Part shown: one piece after another, positions 13,264 through 24,100 of the stretch
How the letters are laid out: each line of letters starts with the position of its first letter
Position numbering within the stretch: position 1 is the stretch's first letter
Assembly (NCBI GenBank): GCA_947561715.1
Contig: OX387201.1
Coordinates: forward strand, 5,001 to 69,000
DNA: 64,000 nt
Source of the DNA: Ascidia mentula
Lineage: Eukaryota; Chordata; Ascidiacea; Phlebobranchia; Ascidiidae
Reading direction: 5' to 3'
Translations under genes and position numbers: made by a program
The notes under the pieces: model-generated
The model's database searches: none
What the model was told of the DNA's origin: nothing
The model's input: only the letters and a program-made list of their open reading frames with translations

Positions 13264-14716
13264 AACTAATTTTTCTTATCCAGACCAAACGTAAAACAGA
13301 AACGATTGGTCAAAACGGACTGGCGTCACAATGGAAAGACTCTTTACTTAACATAAAAAGTATTGCCGTCACTCACATAACAGATACCTCGTCTCGTGCT
13401 GGTACTTACACAACAAAAGAAACAAAAACAACAAAACTTCCAGACTGTCACCGGTCAATGATCACAACTTTATTCTGTTACAACAAACCAGCCAGGCTTC
13501 CTGCCACGAAGAAAATTTACATTAAAACGAACAACCATTTACTGACAAATGAACGGTTTATGATATAAGTAACTTGTTACCCTTCTGCTTAACATTCAAT
13601 GTTAAGCAACTTAAGTTCGGTTGCGGAGCCAACCTTTAATCTAAATGTGACAGAAGCCTCGTATTTAACTTTCTGTGACGTTTCAAGGGAAAGAATTCCC
13701 GGAAAGCTTTGACTAACAGTAACACCTCGTATAATTAATGGACGTTTCAAAGGAAAACTTTGACTTAGAAGAAAAAGATCGAAGAAGAACAGCAATAACG
13801 AAACATGCTGAGATAAGATTTTGCGGTTGGTGAAGAACTACGCTTAGCCGAATAAAATAAACCAGTTTGGCGCCATCCGGTCGAGTGATAATAATACCAC
13901 ACCATCTGTCGTAACTCTTGTACGAGACAATAATTTACAGACACCTGTCGCTCAAATATAGGAAAATTTTTGCCGGTTATCAGTAAATTTTGAATGCCAA
14001 CGAAAGCTGAATAATGTAAGGGTTGCGTGCGATCCCCCCTAGCCTTCCAGATTTCCGTGGCGTCGAGTTATTTGCTCAGGTTCGCCCGAGCCAACAGCAA
14101 ACAGGGAGGTGACATAATGCACCGGGTTCTTCGCGTTGGCTTCTTGTGTTTGTCGAGTGGAAATCTGCACGGCCACCAGGGGAGATTCAACCCAGCACAG
14201 ATTTACTTCAAAATTTTCACTAAATTAACTTTTTTCTTTCGATGCCACAATTCGCGCATATCTACAGCATACGTAAAGTCTTCTGGAGATTCCTCACACT
14301 TTCAACGCCAAAATATCAACTGTACAAATGAATGACATTTAACACATCCATCATCAAGCCCGTCTTCGCAGCAAAGATGACACCATCTAAATACATCTAA
14401 ACGCAAGTAATAATTTTTCATTGTGGGCATATAACACCTTCAAATATCCCCTTTTAGCTCCAATATCTTGCGTGTTTACTGCTCTTGACCTAGACTAAGC
14501 GTCGTATGAAGCTGTCGATTGACTAACTGACTGGCTTCGCTTCAGCTATGTGGGGGATATACCACACATACACACACACTGCGCGCAACTTGTAGGCAAA
14601 GAGAGTTTATCTTGCGCTGTGCATCGATAAACATAATAGTCTTCATTTAAAAAAGTATTCAAGTGTTTAACGCAGGGGAAACTTTTCAACACTGACATAC
14701 AATAAAGGCACTCACG
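13264..14716. other. TRPN upstream region, no confident gene
   Basis: This holds the presumed TRPN promoter and 5' UTR. Two similar blocks, gacgtttcaagggaaag and gacgtttcaaaggaaaa, lie about 65 bp apart near 13677-13757. A minus-strand stretch near 14340-14400 reads with four clustered cysteines (WCHLCCEDGLDDGCVKC), which might be an exon, but no consistent splicing was found. Confidence 0.3.
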
Positions 14717-14851
14717 ATTTGTTGACACTCCGCGTACAACTGCAACCAAACTTTTTTTTCGTAATCGTCTTTGAGTCGATTCGAAACGTCTTCCCAATCC
14801 AACTCTTTGACGACATCTTCCGGTTTGTTGGCGTCACTACCGTTTAATCCC
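14717..14851 (-). CDS. Orphan coding exon, unknown protein
   Basis: The exon is bounded by a good acceptor (ttatttattcag) and a donor (gtgagtgcc), and stays open in one frame reading GLNGSDANKPEDVVKELDWE followed by a basic, probably helical segment ending LQLYAECQQI. An upstream mini-exon at about 15410, ATGACAATG followed by gtaagc, could supply the start in phase. A further possible exon near 15650-15690 reads AAVKTHSGVSFGKQ. I do not recognise the family and could not place downstream exons, so this is a probable fragment of a small minus-strand gene between TRPN and the p67phox-like gene. Confidence 0.4.
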
Positions 14852-16469
14852 TGAATAAATAACAAAGTTTACCTGGACATGCCAATGTCCTAAAGTTTCA
14901 ACACCGAGCAATTCGGATAGAAGCATTAATTAACAATCAACCATATGGGAAAAATATCTACATATATTTATTCTGTTAAGGTTTTCAATAAAAGTTGTCC
15001 CAGTCACAACAACACTGAACAAACGTCGAAGAAATTGCTCTTACAAAACAGCTGGTGAGCGCTCTAATGCGAACATTTGGCGAAAATTACACTGGCTTTG
15101 GACTGTAAACGTTTGTACTTGGATTAATGCCAAAGGCCATAAACACGCTAATCAAAAGTAGCCACGCTCGCCTGTTCACACGCATGACTAACAATTGAAA
15201 TTTAATTTGCAATGACAGCTCCTGCGTATAAAAACGCTTCACTGGAAATGGCAAAAATGTATTTGTTTTACTTGATAAATGTGCAATTTCACACCAAAGA
15301 ACAAATAAGGAAAAAAAATAGTTGAAATTACAGTTTTGGAACACTGGACAACCAACACCTAATAAACACATAACATAAGGTACCCATATCAACCCGTTTT
15401 TTTAGCTTACCATTGTCATTTGTGAAAAAAATCCTAAACAAGAACACAGGCTTCATTCAAGATCAACATTATGGTTCCACATAAGGTAACGCAGCAGCAA
15501 TCAAATGTAAAATAAACACAGTAAAGTGTAGACAAACAGTTAACAGCAATAAGAACAGAGAAATTAGCCTTTCAGAAGAGTCTTAACACTGCACAGTAAA
15601 GCTGATATAAATGACACCCAATCTGTCGAATCAGATTACCAACCTGCTTGCCAAATGATACTCCTGAGTGCGTTTTAACAGCTGCCTAAAATCAGATAGA
15701 TAAAATCTGCCAGGACCTTTTTTTACATAAACTAACAAACACTGGCAACGTATAATTATGATAAAAATTTCTATCGTAGCAAACATTTTCGGATGAACTA
15801 CTGATGTTTATATTTTGTTATGTTTATATTCCATGCCCAGGGGGTTAAAGGTTAATATTGTTACACTTCACTAAACACGATGTTGTGTTGTTCATCCCAG
15901 CATAGTATACTCTATATCTCAGAGTCATAGAAATGTTTTGCTGTAGACTGAAAAATGATATTTTTACTTTGGGCTTTTTATGTTTAAAAAAATGTTTAAA
16001 ATCATTAGTTGCCACGTAGTAGAATGCATTGCTGCAACAACAAGATCGAAAATAATTTATTATATTACTTGTTATTTTCCAGTTAAAACGATTATATTAT
16101 GCCTATAGCTATTATGGTGCTTTATCCAGTGATTCTTGAACTGTGGCACCACGTAGGTCGTTTTAAGTTTGCAATTTGTCTTGCAACAATTTAAATAAAC
16201 AATTGGAGCTTTTTGGTTAAAATGGAGGCAAATAACAAGTTAAGTGAGTCTTCATTGACTAAAAAGTATAAATATTGGAACAGATTGTCCTGCGATCGAT
16301 TTATAATTAATGCGGTGAATCTTTCCAAGTACATTGCATGTGGAAAATTTTGAGGACCATGGTAAATACTAAGTTGCAATGGTGGAAAACATGGGTGATT
16401 GTGATAAAATATTTACCTTGTTGATTGTCAGGTAAAACTTGCATAGCTTGTTGTAATTGGACTGAAACT
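14852..16469. other. Gap with no confident gene
   Basis: Apart from the two possible small minus-strand exons near 15410 and 15650-15690, nothing convincing is seen. The last bases before the p67phox-like start contain a pyrimidine-poor ttgattgtcag acceptor-like site near 16421-16431, which could be a cis or trans splice acceptor for the downstream gene. Confidence 0.4.
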
Positions 16470-17948
16470 ATGGCAAGTAAGCAAGGTGTCCTTCATCACA
16501 TGGATGGGATGGAAGCATGCCAGGATAAAGACTGGCTCAGAGCTTTATCTCTTTTTCAGCAAGTTCAGCCAACCTCTGCAGCTGTTACTTTTAATGTTGG
16601 GATGTGTCACATTCAACTTGAACATTACGAGAATGCAGTTTCTGCCTTTGAAGAATGTGTTTCTAAAGATAAATATATGGCAGTTGCACATTATCAACTT
16701 GGTGTGGCTTTAACCTACAATAACAATTTTGAATCAGCTATTGAAAAATTTGAAAATGCAATGGAAGCATTGCGTGGAAATTCATGCATTGATTATAAGC
16801 AACTTGGGATGAAACATAAGCTATTTTGTTGTGAAGCACTCATGAACTTAAGCTTGTTGCATTTGTTTAATGGTGATTACACAACTGCAACTGAGTGTCT
16901 GGAAAAGGCTGTTGTTTTGCCAAGAGAGGAAAACAAGCATTTTTACATTAACAGTGCACTCGATGCTTTAGCTAATCAGGATTGGGGATTTTTCGGGGAT
17001 AGTCCTTTGGACAGACTGGTCGTTTTGCCTTGCACTTGTTTTTTTGCTCCAAGCAAAGCAAAAACTGATGGACTAAAATCAAAGTCAAATTTTAGGGACT
17101 CTGCAAAAGTTGTGTCGGCAAGTGATGACACCTATTCATTTGTAGGCTTTGTTGGACCCAAAAAGTTACAGAAAGAAAGACAAAAGGATGATGGTGGTGT
17201 TAAGCAGGCAACTTTGAGTGCTGTTGAGCCTCCACCTCTTCCAAATGTGGCTCCTCCACGAAAGTTGACTAAATCCCCAGCACGAACCTCCATTACCAAT
17301 GTGCCACCAATGCCACTCACAGCACCTCCACCTCTACGCAGGCCATCAGAACAAAATGGAAAACCAGTTGTTAACAGGGACATTAAACCTGCCAACACAT
17401 TTGCAAATGAATTGTCGCAAATTACAGAAAGCCGAATAAAGGCAAAACCAGTTTCCAGACCTCCGCCTCCAAACAAACAAAGCTTGTCAAGTACATTCAA
17501 ATGCGATTTGACATTAAACTTGAACATTGCTAAGAAACGTGCAAATACATATAAGGATTTACTTCAGACACTAAGTGAAGAATTAGCTGGGATTCAAACA
17601 ACAATAAAAAACAACCCTCAGAAGGTTAGGTTAAAGTCAGTTGATAATCAAGGTGTCTCTTATGTTGATGACAACAGTTGGAGAGAAGTATTCGTCAAAG
17701 CTGTGAGAGAAAAACATTTAAATTTAAACATTTCTACGGAAAGAAACACAAGTTCACCAAACACTTATTTACCCCCCTCAGTTCCCAGCAAAATTAAATC
17801 TTTGCCAAAAACTCCAGTTTCGCTCCCAGAAGAAGAATTATATGTTGATGCCAAATCAGCGCAACAAGATTCACTCTATGTCGATGCAAAGTTCCACGAT
17901 CAGGATGAAAACTTGTACACAACATCTGTGCAACCAAGATTTCTTTGA
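16470..17948 (+). CDS. NCF2-like: p67phox/NOXA1-like NADPH oxidase activator, intronless
   Basis: The likely role is Rac-dependent activation of a NOX enzyme. The start is ATG at 16470 (MASKQGVLHHMDG); the in-frame codon at 16425 is TTG and unlikely. The N-terminal ~165 residues are TPR repeats of p67phox type (AVTFNVGMCHIQLEHYENAV, AVAHYQLGVALTYNNNFESA, EALMNLSLLHLFNGDYTTA). Around residue 215 AKVVSASDDTYSFVGF resembles the p67phox activation segment. A proline-rich stretch (PPPLPNVAPP, PPPLRRPSE) follows, then a PB1-like domain beginning FKCDLTLNLNIAKK. Unusually, neither SH3 domain of p67phox is present. The C-terminus repeats the motif YVDAK twice before stopping at 17948. The whole 492-residue protein lies in one exon, unlike its neighbours. 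NRBP1 begins 257 bp downstream on the same strand. Confidence 0.82.
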   Translation: MASKQGVLHHMDGMEACQDKDWLRALSLFQQVQPTSAAVTFNVGMCHIQLEHYENAVSAFEECVSKDKYMAVAHYQLGVALTYNNNFESAIEKFENAMEALRGNSCIDYKQLGMKHKLFCCEALMNLSLLHLFNGDYTTATECLEKAVVLPREENKHFYINSALDALANQDWGFFGDSPLDRLVVLPCTCFFAPSKAKTDGLKSKSNFRDSAKVVSASDDTYSFVGFVGPKKLQKERQKDDGGVKQATLSAVEPPPLPNVAPPRKLTKSPARTSITNVPPMPLTAPPPLRRPSEQNGKPVVNRDIKPANTFANELSQITESRIKAKPVSRPPPPNKQSLSSTFKCDLTLNLNIAKKRANTYKDLLQTLSEELAGIQTTIKNNPQKVRLKSVDNQGVSYVDDNSWREVFVKAVREKHLNLNISTERNTSSPNTYLPPSVPSKIKSLPKTPVSLPEEELYVDAKSAQQDSLYVDAKFHDQDENLYTTSVQPRFL

Positions 17949-18205
17949 AAACATATTTTATAAATGCTTTGTTGAAAAATCCAAGCAAAATTAAAAATCT
18001 TTCTTCTGCGCATTTTCTGTGCAATTCCTTGTATGTATATTTATCAATTTTCTTTTATTTATTATCCAGCACTTTGTACTTTTTTAGCGTAACCAGACAC
18101 TTAAGTTGCACTTGTAAGTTTTGTTGAAGTTATTTGTAAACACCCTTATTCCTGCCTTGTGTTTATTTCAGATTTTAAAATTTTAGTGTTGTTTGTTTTG
18201 CTGCC
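17949..18205 (+). promoter_or_regulatory. p67phox-like to NRBP1 spacer with splice acceptor
   Basis: No AATAAA is seen, though an ATTAAA occurs near 17988. A strong acceptor, cttgtgtttatttcag, ends at about 18171, 35 bp before the NRBP1 ATG. This could be the 3' end of a 5' UTR intron or a spliced-leader acceptor. Confidence 0.4.
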
Positions 18206-20853
18206 ATGTCTGAAAAGGAGGCGACTATAAAAGATAACGAGAGTGAACATGAAAGTGAAGATGAAAGTGAAATACTCGAGGAAAGTCCATGCGGGAGGTG
18301 GCTGAAAAGAAATGAGGAGGTAAAGGCCAGTCTTACATGAATGTTCAACACAAATATATTTTTATGTTTATTTTAGGTTTCACAAAGAAATGTGCCAGGT
18401 ATTGACTGTGCATTCCTTGCCATGGATTCTGAGGAAGGTGTGGAAGTGGTCTGGAATGAAGTTTTATTCTCAGAAAGAAAAAGTTACAATGCGCAGGAGG
18501 TACAGGTTTATATTTACCAATATTTAGTCGAAAAATTATGAATTTTGTTCAGGAAAAAATTCGTGCTGTATTTGATAATTTGACTAGAATTGACCATGCC
18601 AACATTGTTAAATTTCATCGATACTGGATTGATTGGTCAAAAAAAGACCCTCAAAAAACAAGGGTATGAATCCATGCAACATTGCTAAGCATTAGAAATA
18701 TACAGACCTGTTTTGTGGTCAGGTAATATTCATCACAGAATACATGAGTTCTGGATCTGTGAAGAAGTTTCTTGACAAAACTAAAGATGTTCACAAATAC
18801 AAGAGTTCCAAATCTTGGAAGCGTTGGTAAACTAAATAATTATTGTAGTGGAAAGAGTGTTGCTTGTGTAATTTCCTTCAAGTTGTTTTAAATTGATGGA
18901 ATAACATGAAACTTGTTGCAGGTGCAGACAAATCCTATCAGCTCTTAGTTACCTCCATAGTTGTGACCCACCCATCGTGCATGGAAACCTCACTTGTGAC
19001 ACAATATTCATTCAACATAATGGTTTGTTGAAAATTGGATCAGGTGATTATGAGCTCAACTGAAAGATGACAAACTACCACATACTCGCAGAGACCGTCA
19101 TTTCCTGCAAATCATAAGCCACACTTCCTTAGTAAACATTCAAAACATAGGCTGATAGTTGTGCTTTACTATTTAAAGTACAAAGTTCAAGTAATTTATA
19201 CATTTTGATGAAAACGGTGTTGTTTATAGTGGCACCGGACGCAATCAGAAATCACGTAAAAACTTATTTGGAAATCCACAAAAACTTCCACTATTTTGCT
19301 CCGGAGTGCACAGGTAAATTTATGAAAAAGTAACTTTTTGTTTCGTAAAGTTAACTTCTACCCAGACACTGAGACTGGGACAATCACTCCCGCTGTTGAT
19401 ATTTATTCATTTGGTATTTGTGCCCTTGAAATGGCATTACCCAAAGTTCAACTTGTGGGAGAAAACAAAAAGATAACGCCAGCCGACATTGAGCGTGCTG
19501 TTAACATGTTAGAAGACACCCACCAGAAAGATTTTATAAGGCATGGTTTTATTTGTGTAAAAATTTGTGAATTGTGAGTGTAGTCTGCCACAGATTGTGC
19601 ATCTCAAAGGAACCATCAGAGCGTCCTTCAGCTCGTGAGCTGTTGTTGCATCCTGTTCTATTTGAAGTTCATTCTCTCAAACTGCTTTCAGCTCATGCTT
19701 TTGTGAAACACCAAGGTAAGCAATTGGAAAATACAACAAACAAAAACTTATAGTTGACATTTCCAGACATTTTTCCTGAAAATCAGATGGATTTTTATGA
19801 ACAAAAAGAAAGAAAAAAGACCAATATACTGGCAAGTGTTGCGGGCAAAGATGTTACTGAAGGAGATGTTGCAGCATTTGATGTGGACAAGTTTTTGGAG
19901 GATGTAAGGTATAGTACTTTGACATATAGTGATAAACTGCACTACACCTGTTCCATCATTTTGTTATTTCAATATTTGACTATTTACAATAGGTGTTAAT
20001 ACAGAAAAGAGGGAGTCAAAAACTGATATGGGTTAAAGTATAGACAAAATGTTTGTAATAGTTAAGGTCATATAACAAATATGATTGGATTAAAGCTGGG
20101 AAAGTTATTAAATTATTCTTGACAAAGGAATGGAATTTATCCTTTAACTGCATTTGCTCTCCCGAAACCATCCCGTGCTGGAATTCACCCTCAATCCCCA
20201 TCAGAAGCAGATGACCAAATAAATAAAGGTCACCAAGGTCTTACTCCTCAACAACCTCCAGATGTTCCCGAAAGCAGGAAAGTTGTTCACGCACAATGCT
20301 GCTACCATCCCCGCGATGACGAGGCTGAAGGAAAACACGTCAGTTTGGCAACAAATAGCATAAAAATGTAAGTTATAGAATTCTACTGCAGGTTATCATT
20401 CAACTCCGGTTCGACGACAAACAGAACCGCCAATTACGGTGTGACACGTCATCAACAGACACTGGTTTGAGTTTGGCTCGTGAGCTTGTACACGTGAACT
20501 TCATTAACGAGGTAAGGTCGGTTTGTTTGACATGATGTCGGAGGTTGCAGCACTTCTATTGTTCACAGGCTGATATGGACTTGGTCGCAAAACTTCTGGA
20601 TAACCAACAACACCGCCCCGAACAACAATTAAACGAAAACAAAAACATTGACAACATTTCAGATATTCCGCTCATTGAAAATAATCTGGAAAGTGTTTAT
20701 GAAGCGGAAACCTTCCGTCCCACACAAGTGAATAACAACAATAACGTGGACTTTGTGGCTGAAACCTCCAGCCAACTTATTAATGAAGCACCAAACTTCT
20801 CTGAAACTGGAGAAGTTTCTTTACAAAACCACCCAGAATCTACTTTTGCCTGA
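18206..20853 (+). CDS. NRBP1: Nuclear receptor-binding protein (pseudokinase) NRBP1
   Basis: NRBP1 is a scaffolding pseudokinase linked to ER-Golgi traffic and to ubiquitin ligase substrate recognition. Translation starts at ATG 18206 with an acidic leader ending [12 protein letters not shown]. Exons then give the degenerate kinase fold: [70 protein letters not shown] (HGN in place of catalytic HRD), [16 protein letters not shown] (GS in place of DFG), NFHYFAPE (APE kept), [15 protein letters not shown] and [20 protein letters not shown]. The family C-terminal block DKFLEDVR plus [10 protein letters not shown] follows, then the MLF1-binding-like region, and an Asn- and Glu-rich tail of about 90 residues that looks lineage-specific. 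A poly(A) signal lies at 20894-20899. Around ten exons. Confidence 0.93.
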
Positions 20854-20885
20854 ACTTAATTAAGAAACCACCAATGTTGTTCGTT

Positions 20886-20899
20886 TTTATTGCAATAAA
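20886..20899. terminator. Palindromic bidirectional poly(A) signal
   Basis: TTTATTGCAATAAA is a perfect 14-bp palindrome lying between the convergent NRBP1 (stop 20853) and BICDL (stop 21148) genes. It supplies AATAAA to both strands from the same duplex. Confidence 0.7.
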
Positions 20900-21147
20900 T
20901 ACACTACAGGCACACGGAAAAGAAAAGGGATTGCATGTGATTTAAACAAATCATCAGTTGTTACAACATTAACTGCATGCTTTTCGGATTTAGTTGGTCG
21001 GTACAATGCACCATATATGTAACATTGGATCGATTGCGTATTGTTCCGACCATCTAAAGTGGATCGAGACAAATAATTGACATGTAGAATGGGCGTCTTC
21101 TCGAGCTAATCCCAAATTAAATAATTTACAAGTCACAGTTTCTTTCG

Positions 21148-24100
21148 TCAAGTAGGCGTGTCGTCATTATCAGTGACATCACAATGTGGTTCGGTGGAAG
21201 GTTTTCTTCTCAGCCACGACGAAAATTTGGACTCGCTTGAATGATTTAACTTTCGGTCACAACCAGGAGACGTACTTGACGAGACGTCACCATTTGATGA
21301 CGTGGCAGATTTTGCAGACTCACCTGTAATAGCAAGTTTAGCTGTTGACGTAAGTGTCATACGTAGTGTACATCATACACTGTATGACATCACAATGCCA
21401 GCTGGTTGTTATAAAAGTTATCTGTCATCCGGAAGCTGTTAAAATTACCGGAGTTGCTTCTTGCTCGTCTGAAGGAGAACCAGGAAGTCTTTGTTGTTTG
21501 CTGGCTTTCATTATTTCGTTTCAGTTTCTTGCTACGATCTGCGAGTCCTTTCTGTATCATCTGTTCCATGTCGTCCTGCAAATCGCACAATGTCATGTCG
21601 AAACATAAAACAACAGAATTCTACCTGCCAAGCTTCAAGCTCGGTTTGTTGCCGAAGTTTTTGTTGAATCGCTTCCAACAGTTGACTGTTTACAGCCATG
21701 AGATCAAGTTTGGTCCGAGCCAAGTTCACCTGCCGAGAACAAACGACATTAACACTTATTTCAACCCAGCTTGAATACGTTCCCATACCTCAAGTGCGTT
21801 TTTAGCAACCACAGCCTCGTCCCGTTGATGACAGACGGTCTGATTCTGCTCTTTTAACATCCGCACGATGTCGCTGCCGTGCGACTCGATAGGAATCTGG
21901 GAGAACATTAAATTTAATTTAGAGTTGGTCCTAGCGCTTCAAGAGTATCAGTTACCTTAAGTTGAACTATTTCTTGCGTCACGGTCTGAAGTTCTTCAAT
22001 GGCTTTAGCGAGGTTCATAGTTCCGCCGCTAGGTTGCGATGTTTGGCGAGCATCAATATGAGAGTTTCCAATTATTTGATTATTGAGGAATGAGCGGAGA
22101 CGAATACTTATGGTTTGTATGCGTTGGTACGATTCCCACATATCTTGCTTTAACTAAACAACAAACAGAGTGCAACCAGTGAACCATAACGCGGAACAAG
22201 CAAACAGAACAAGCAACCGGATACCATGCAAACTAAAAAAGTTCATTTTCATTCTTGGGATTTCCCCCATGCTTTTGGATACAAATCCTTCATGTGGATA
22301 TTTTACGGTTCGGGTTTGCTATGAAATTATGACTTGGTCGACTGAAAAACGTAACATTTGTCTTAAAATGGACCTCGAATAGTTGATGATGGCAATTATT
22401 GATGCTATTCAACAAAGCTTTGAAACATCTGATATCTGGCGGCAAATCTTCACACGTCAAACTCCCGCCATCCGCTGGTTTCTGAAGAGATTCACCAGAT
22501 AACACCAAACTACAAACACCAACCTACAGCAGCTAACACAACATATTTACAACGCTTAACTACAACTAGACACCGTTCTACGGTTAAAAAGTCCATTTAC
22601 ATTTCCATCATCCGATGGTTGACCAACGTCATTGGCGGGTGACGTCATAGCTATGTTAAAATCAAAAACTTCGTTCGATTCTTCGAGCTCTGAGAGTAGG
22701 GAGGAAGAGTTGCCTAGCAACGAATATGAGCTTATAAAAACAGTTTAAATTTAAGCAGGTAAGTTTCACCGTGTGAGTTTAGTGAAGTCTGCAGCGAGAT
22801 TTCCTCCCTTAGTTCGTCCACACGGATCTGTAATTGTCGGTTGCACGAATGAGAATCTTTTAATTCTTCAACAGTTCTCTTCAGCTGTAAATAATATTTT
22901 CCAACTATGGTGTTTGATGTAAACCACCAACTATCGGATATTTAATCGTTGGACAAAACCCAATTACTTCTCTTTCTTTGTCGTGTAGCTGACGTTCGAC
23001 CTGGTGCAGCCGCTCAGAAGCAGATCCAAGCTCATCCCTAAGTTGCATACTTTCACCTCGCATAATGTGGAAATTATCTTCAAGTTGAAACCGATTTTTT
23101 GTGTCTTCAGCGATCTCCAAAGATAAATCAACAACATAATGCAACTGCTGCCATTGCTTATTCTTGTAAAATTAAAAAATTTGAAGTTATTCGACCACTT
23201 TATAAAACCATAAATACGAGCTAATCCACCGTGGAATATAAAAGGATTACAATGGGTCTATATACACGTGTACTAACAATATACAATGTTTGCAAAAAAG
23301 CAATCATTGCCTAAACACAACCAAAACTATCATACCTTTGCCTCGTGCTTAGACGAAGTTAGCATGCAAAACAAAACGTTACTATTAACCAAAGTTTAAC
23401 AACACACAAGATTCAACTGCAGGGAAATATGCTGGGGCGTTTAAATGTTTTTGTTTTAATTTCTGGTTACCAACCTCTTCCTTGAGGGATTCGAGTTGTA
23501 GGATTCTGACGTCAGCAGATTTATTGTGATGTAAAAATTCCTTCCTTAGTTGTTGAACTTGAGCAGATAACCGAACTTCAGCATCAGAAGCCTGCACACA
23601 TGAAACCTCTTATGGTAAGGCATGGTGTGTTAAGTTCTGTTTCAATCTAATGTTAGTTTTGAGATTGTTTGAAAAGCAGACAAACTCATAACCCTAACTA
23701 ATATCAACTTAGTAACATCTGCTTACAGGCTGAACGCTAAAATTCACCCGGAAACAGCCAGCATCACGACTATAGCACCCGACATAACAATACGTAACAG
23801 AATGACGTAATCAGCTTCCTGTAACGAATTGGTTCAAACCTGTGGTCACGTGATAAACCATACCTACTCACAGCAACATAACTTATCGACTCGCTTTGCT
23901 GTTTGTTGGAAAAACTAAAACTTTATGGGTATTTACCCACAATTAATATTCACAATTTCCATGTTTCGACGGCAGAGGACGAGATTTTCAGCTAAACTCG
24001 AACTTTTTCCAGTTAACAACACTTAAGTTTTTGACGAAACTGGCAAGAACCTAATAAATTGCCCAAAACATTGTTACTTACGCGAAACGTCCTCTGTTTA

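Noticed and set aside
12917..13294. 125-residue plus-strand frame
   Set aside because: It is antisense to the Ser-rich first exon of TRPN and has no family features.
16425..16469. N-terminal extension of the p67phox-like protein
   Set aside because: The opening codon is TTG. The ATG at 16470 has a better context and begins immediately before the TPR domain.
17132..17527. 131-residue minus-strand Gly-rich frame
   Set aside because: It is the shadow of the proline-rich region of the p67phox-like gene.
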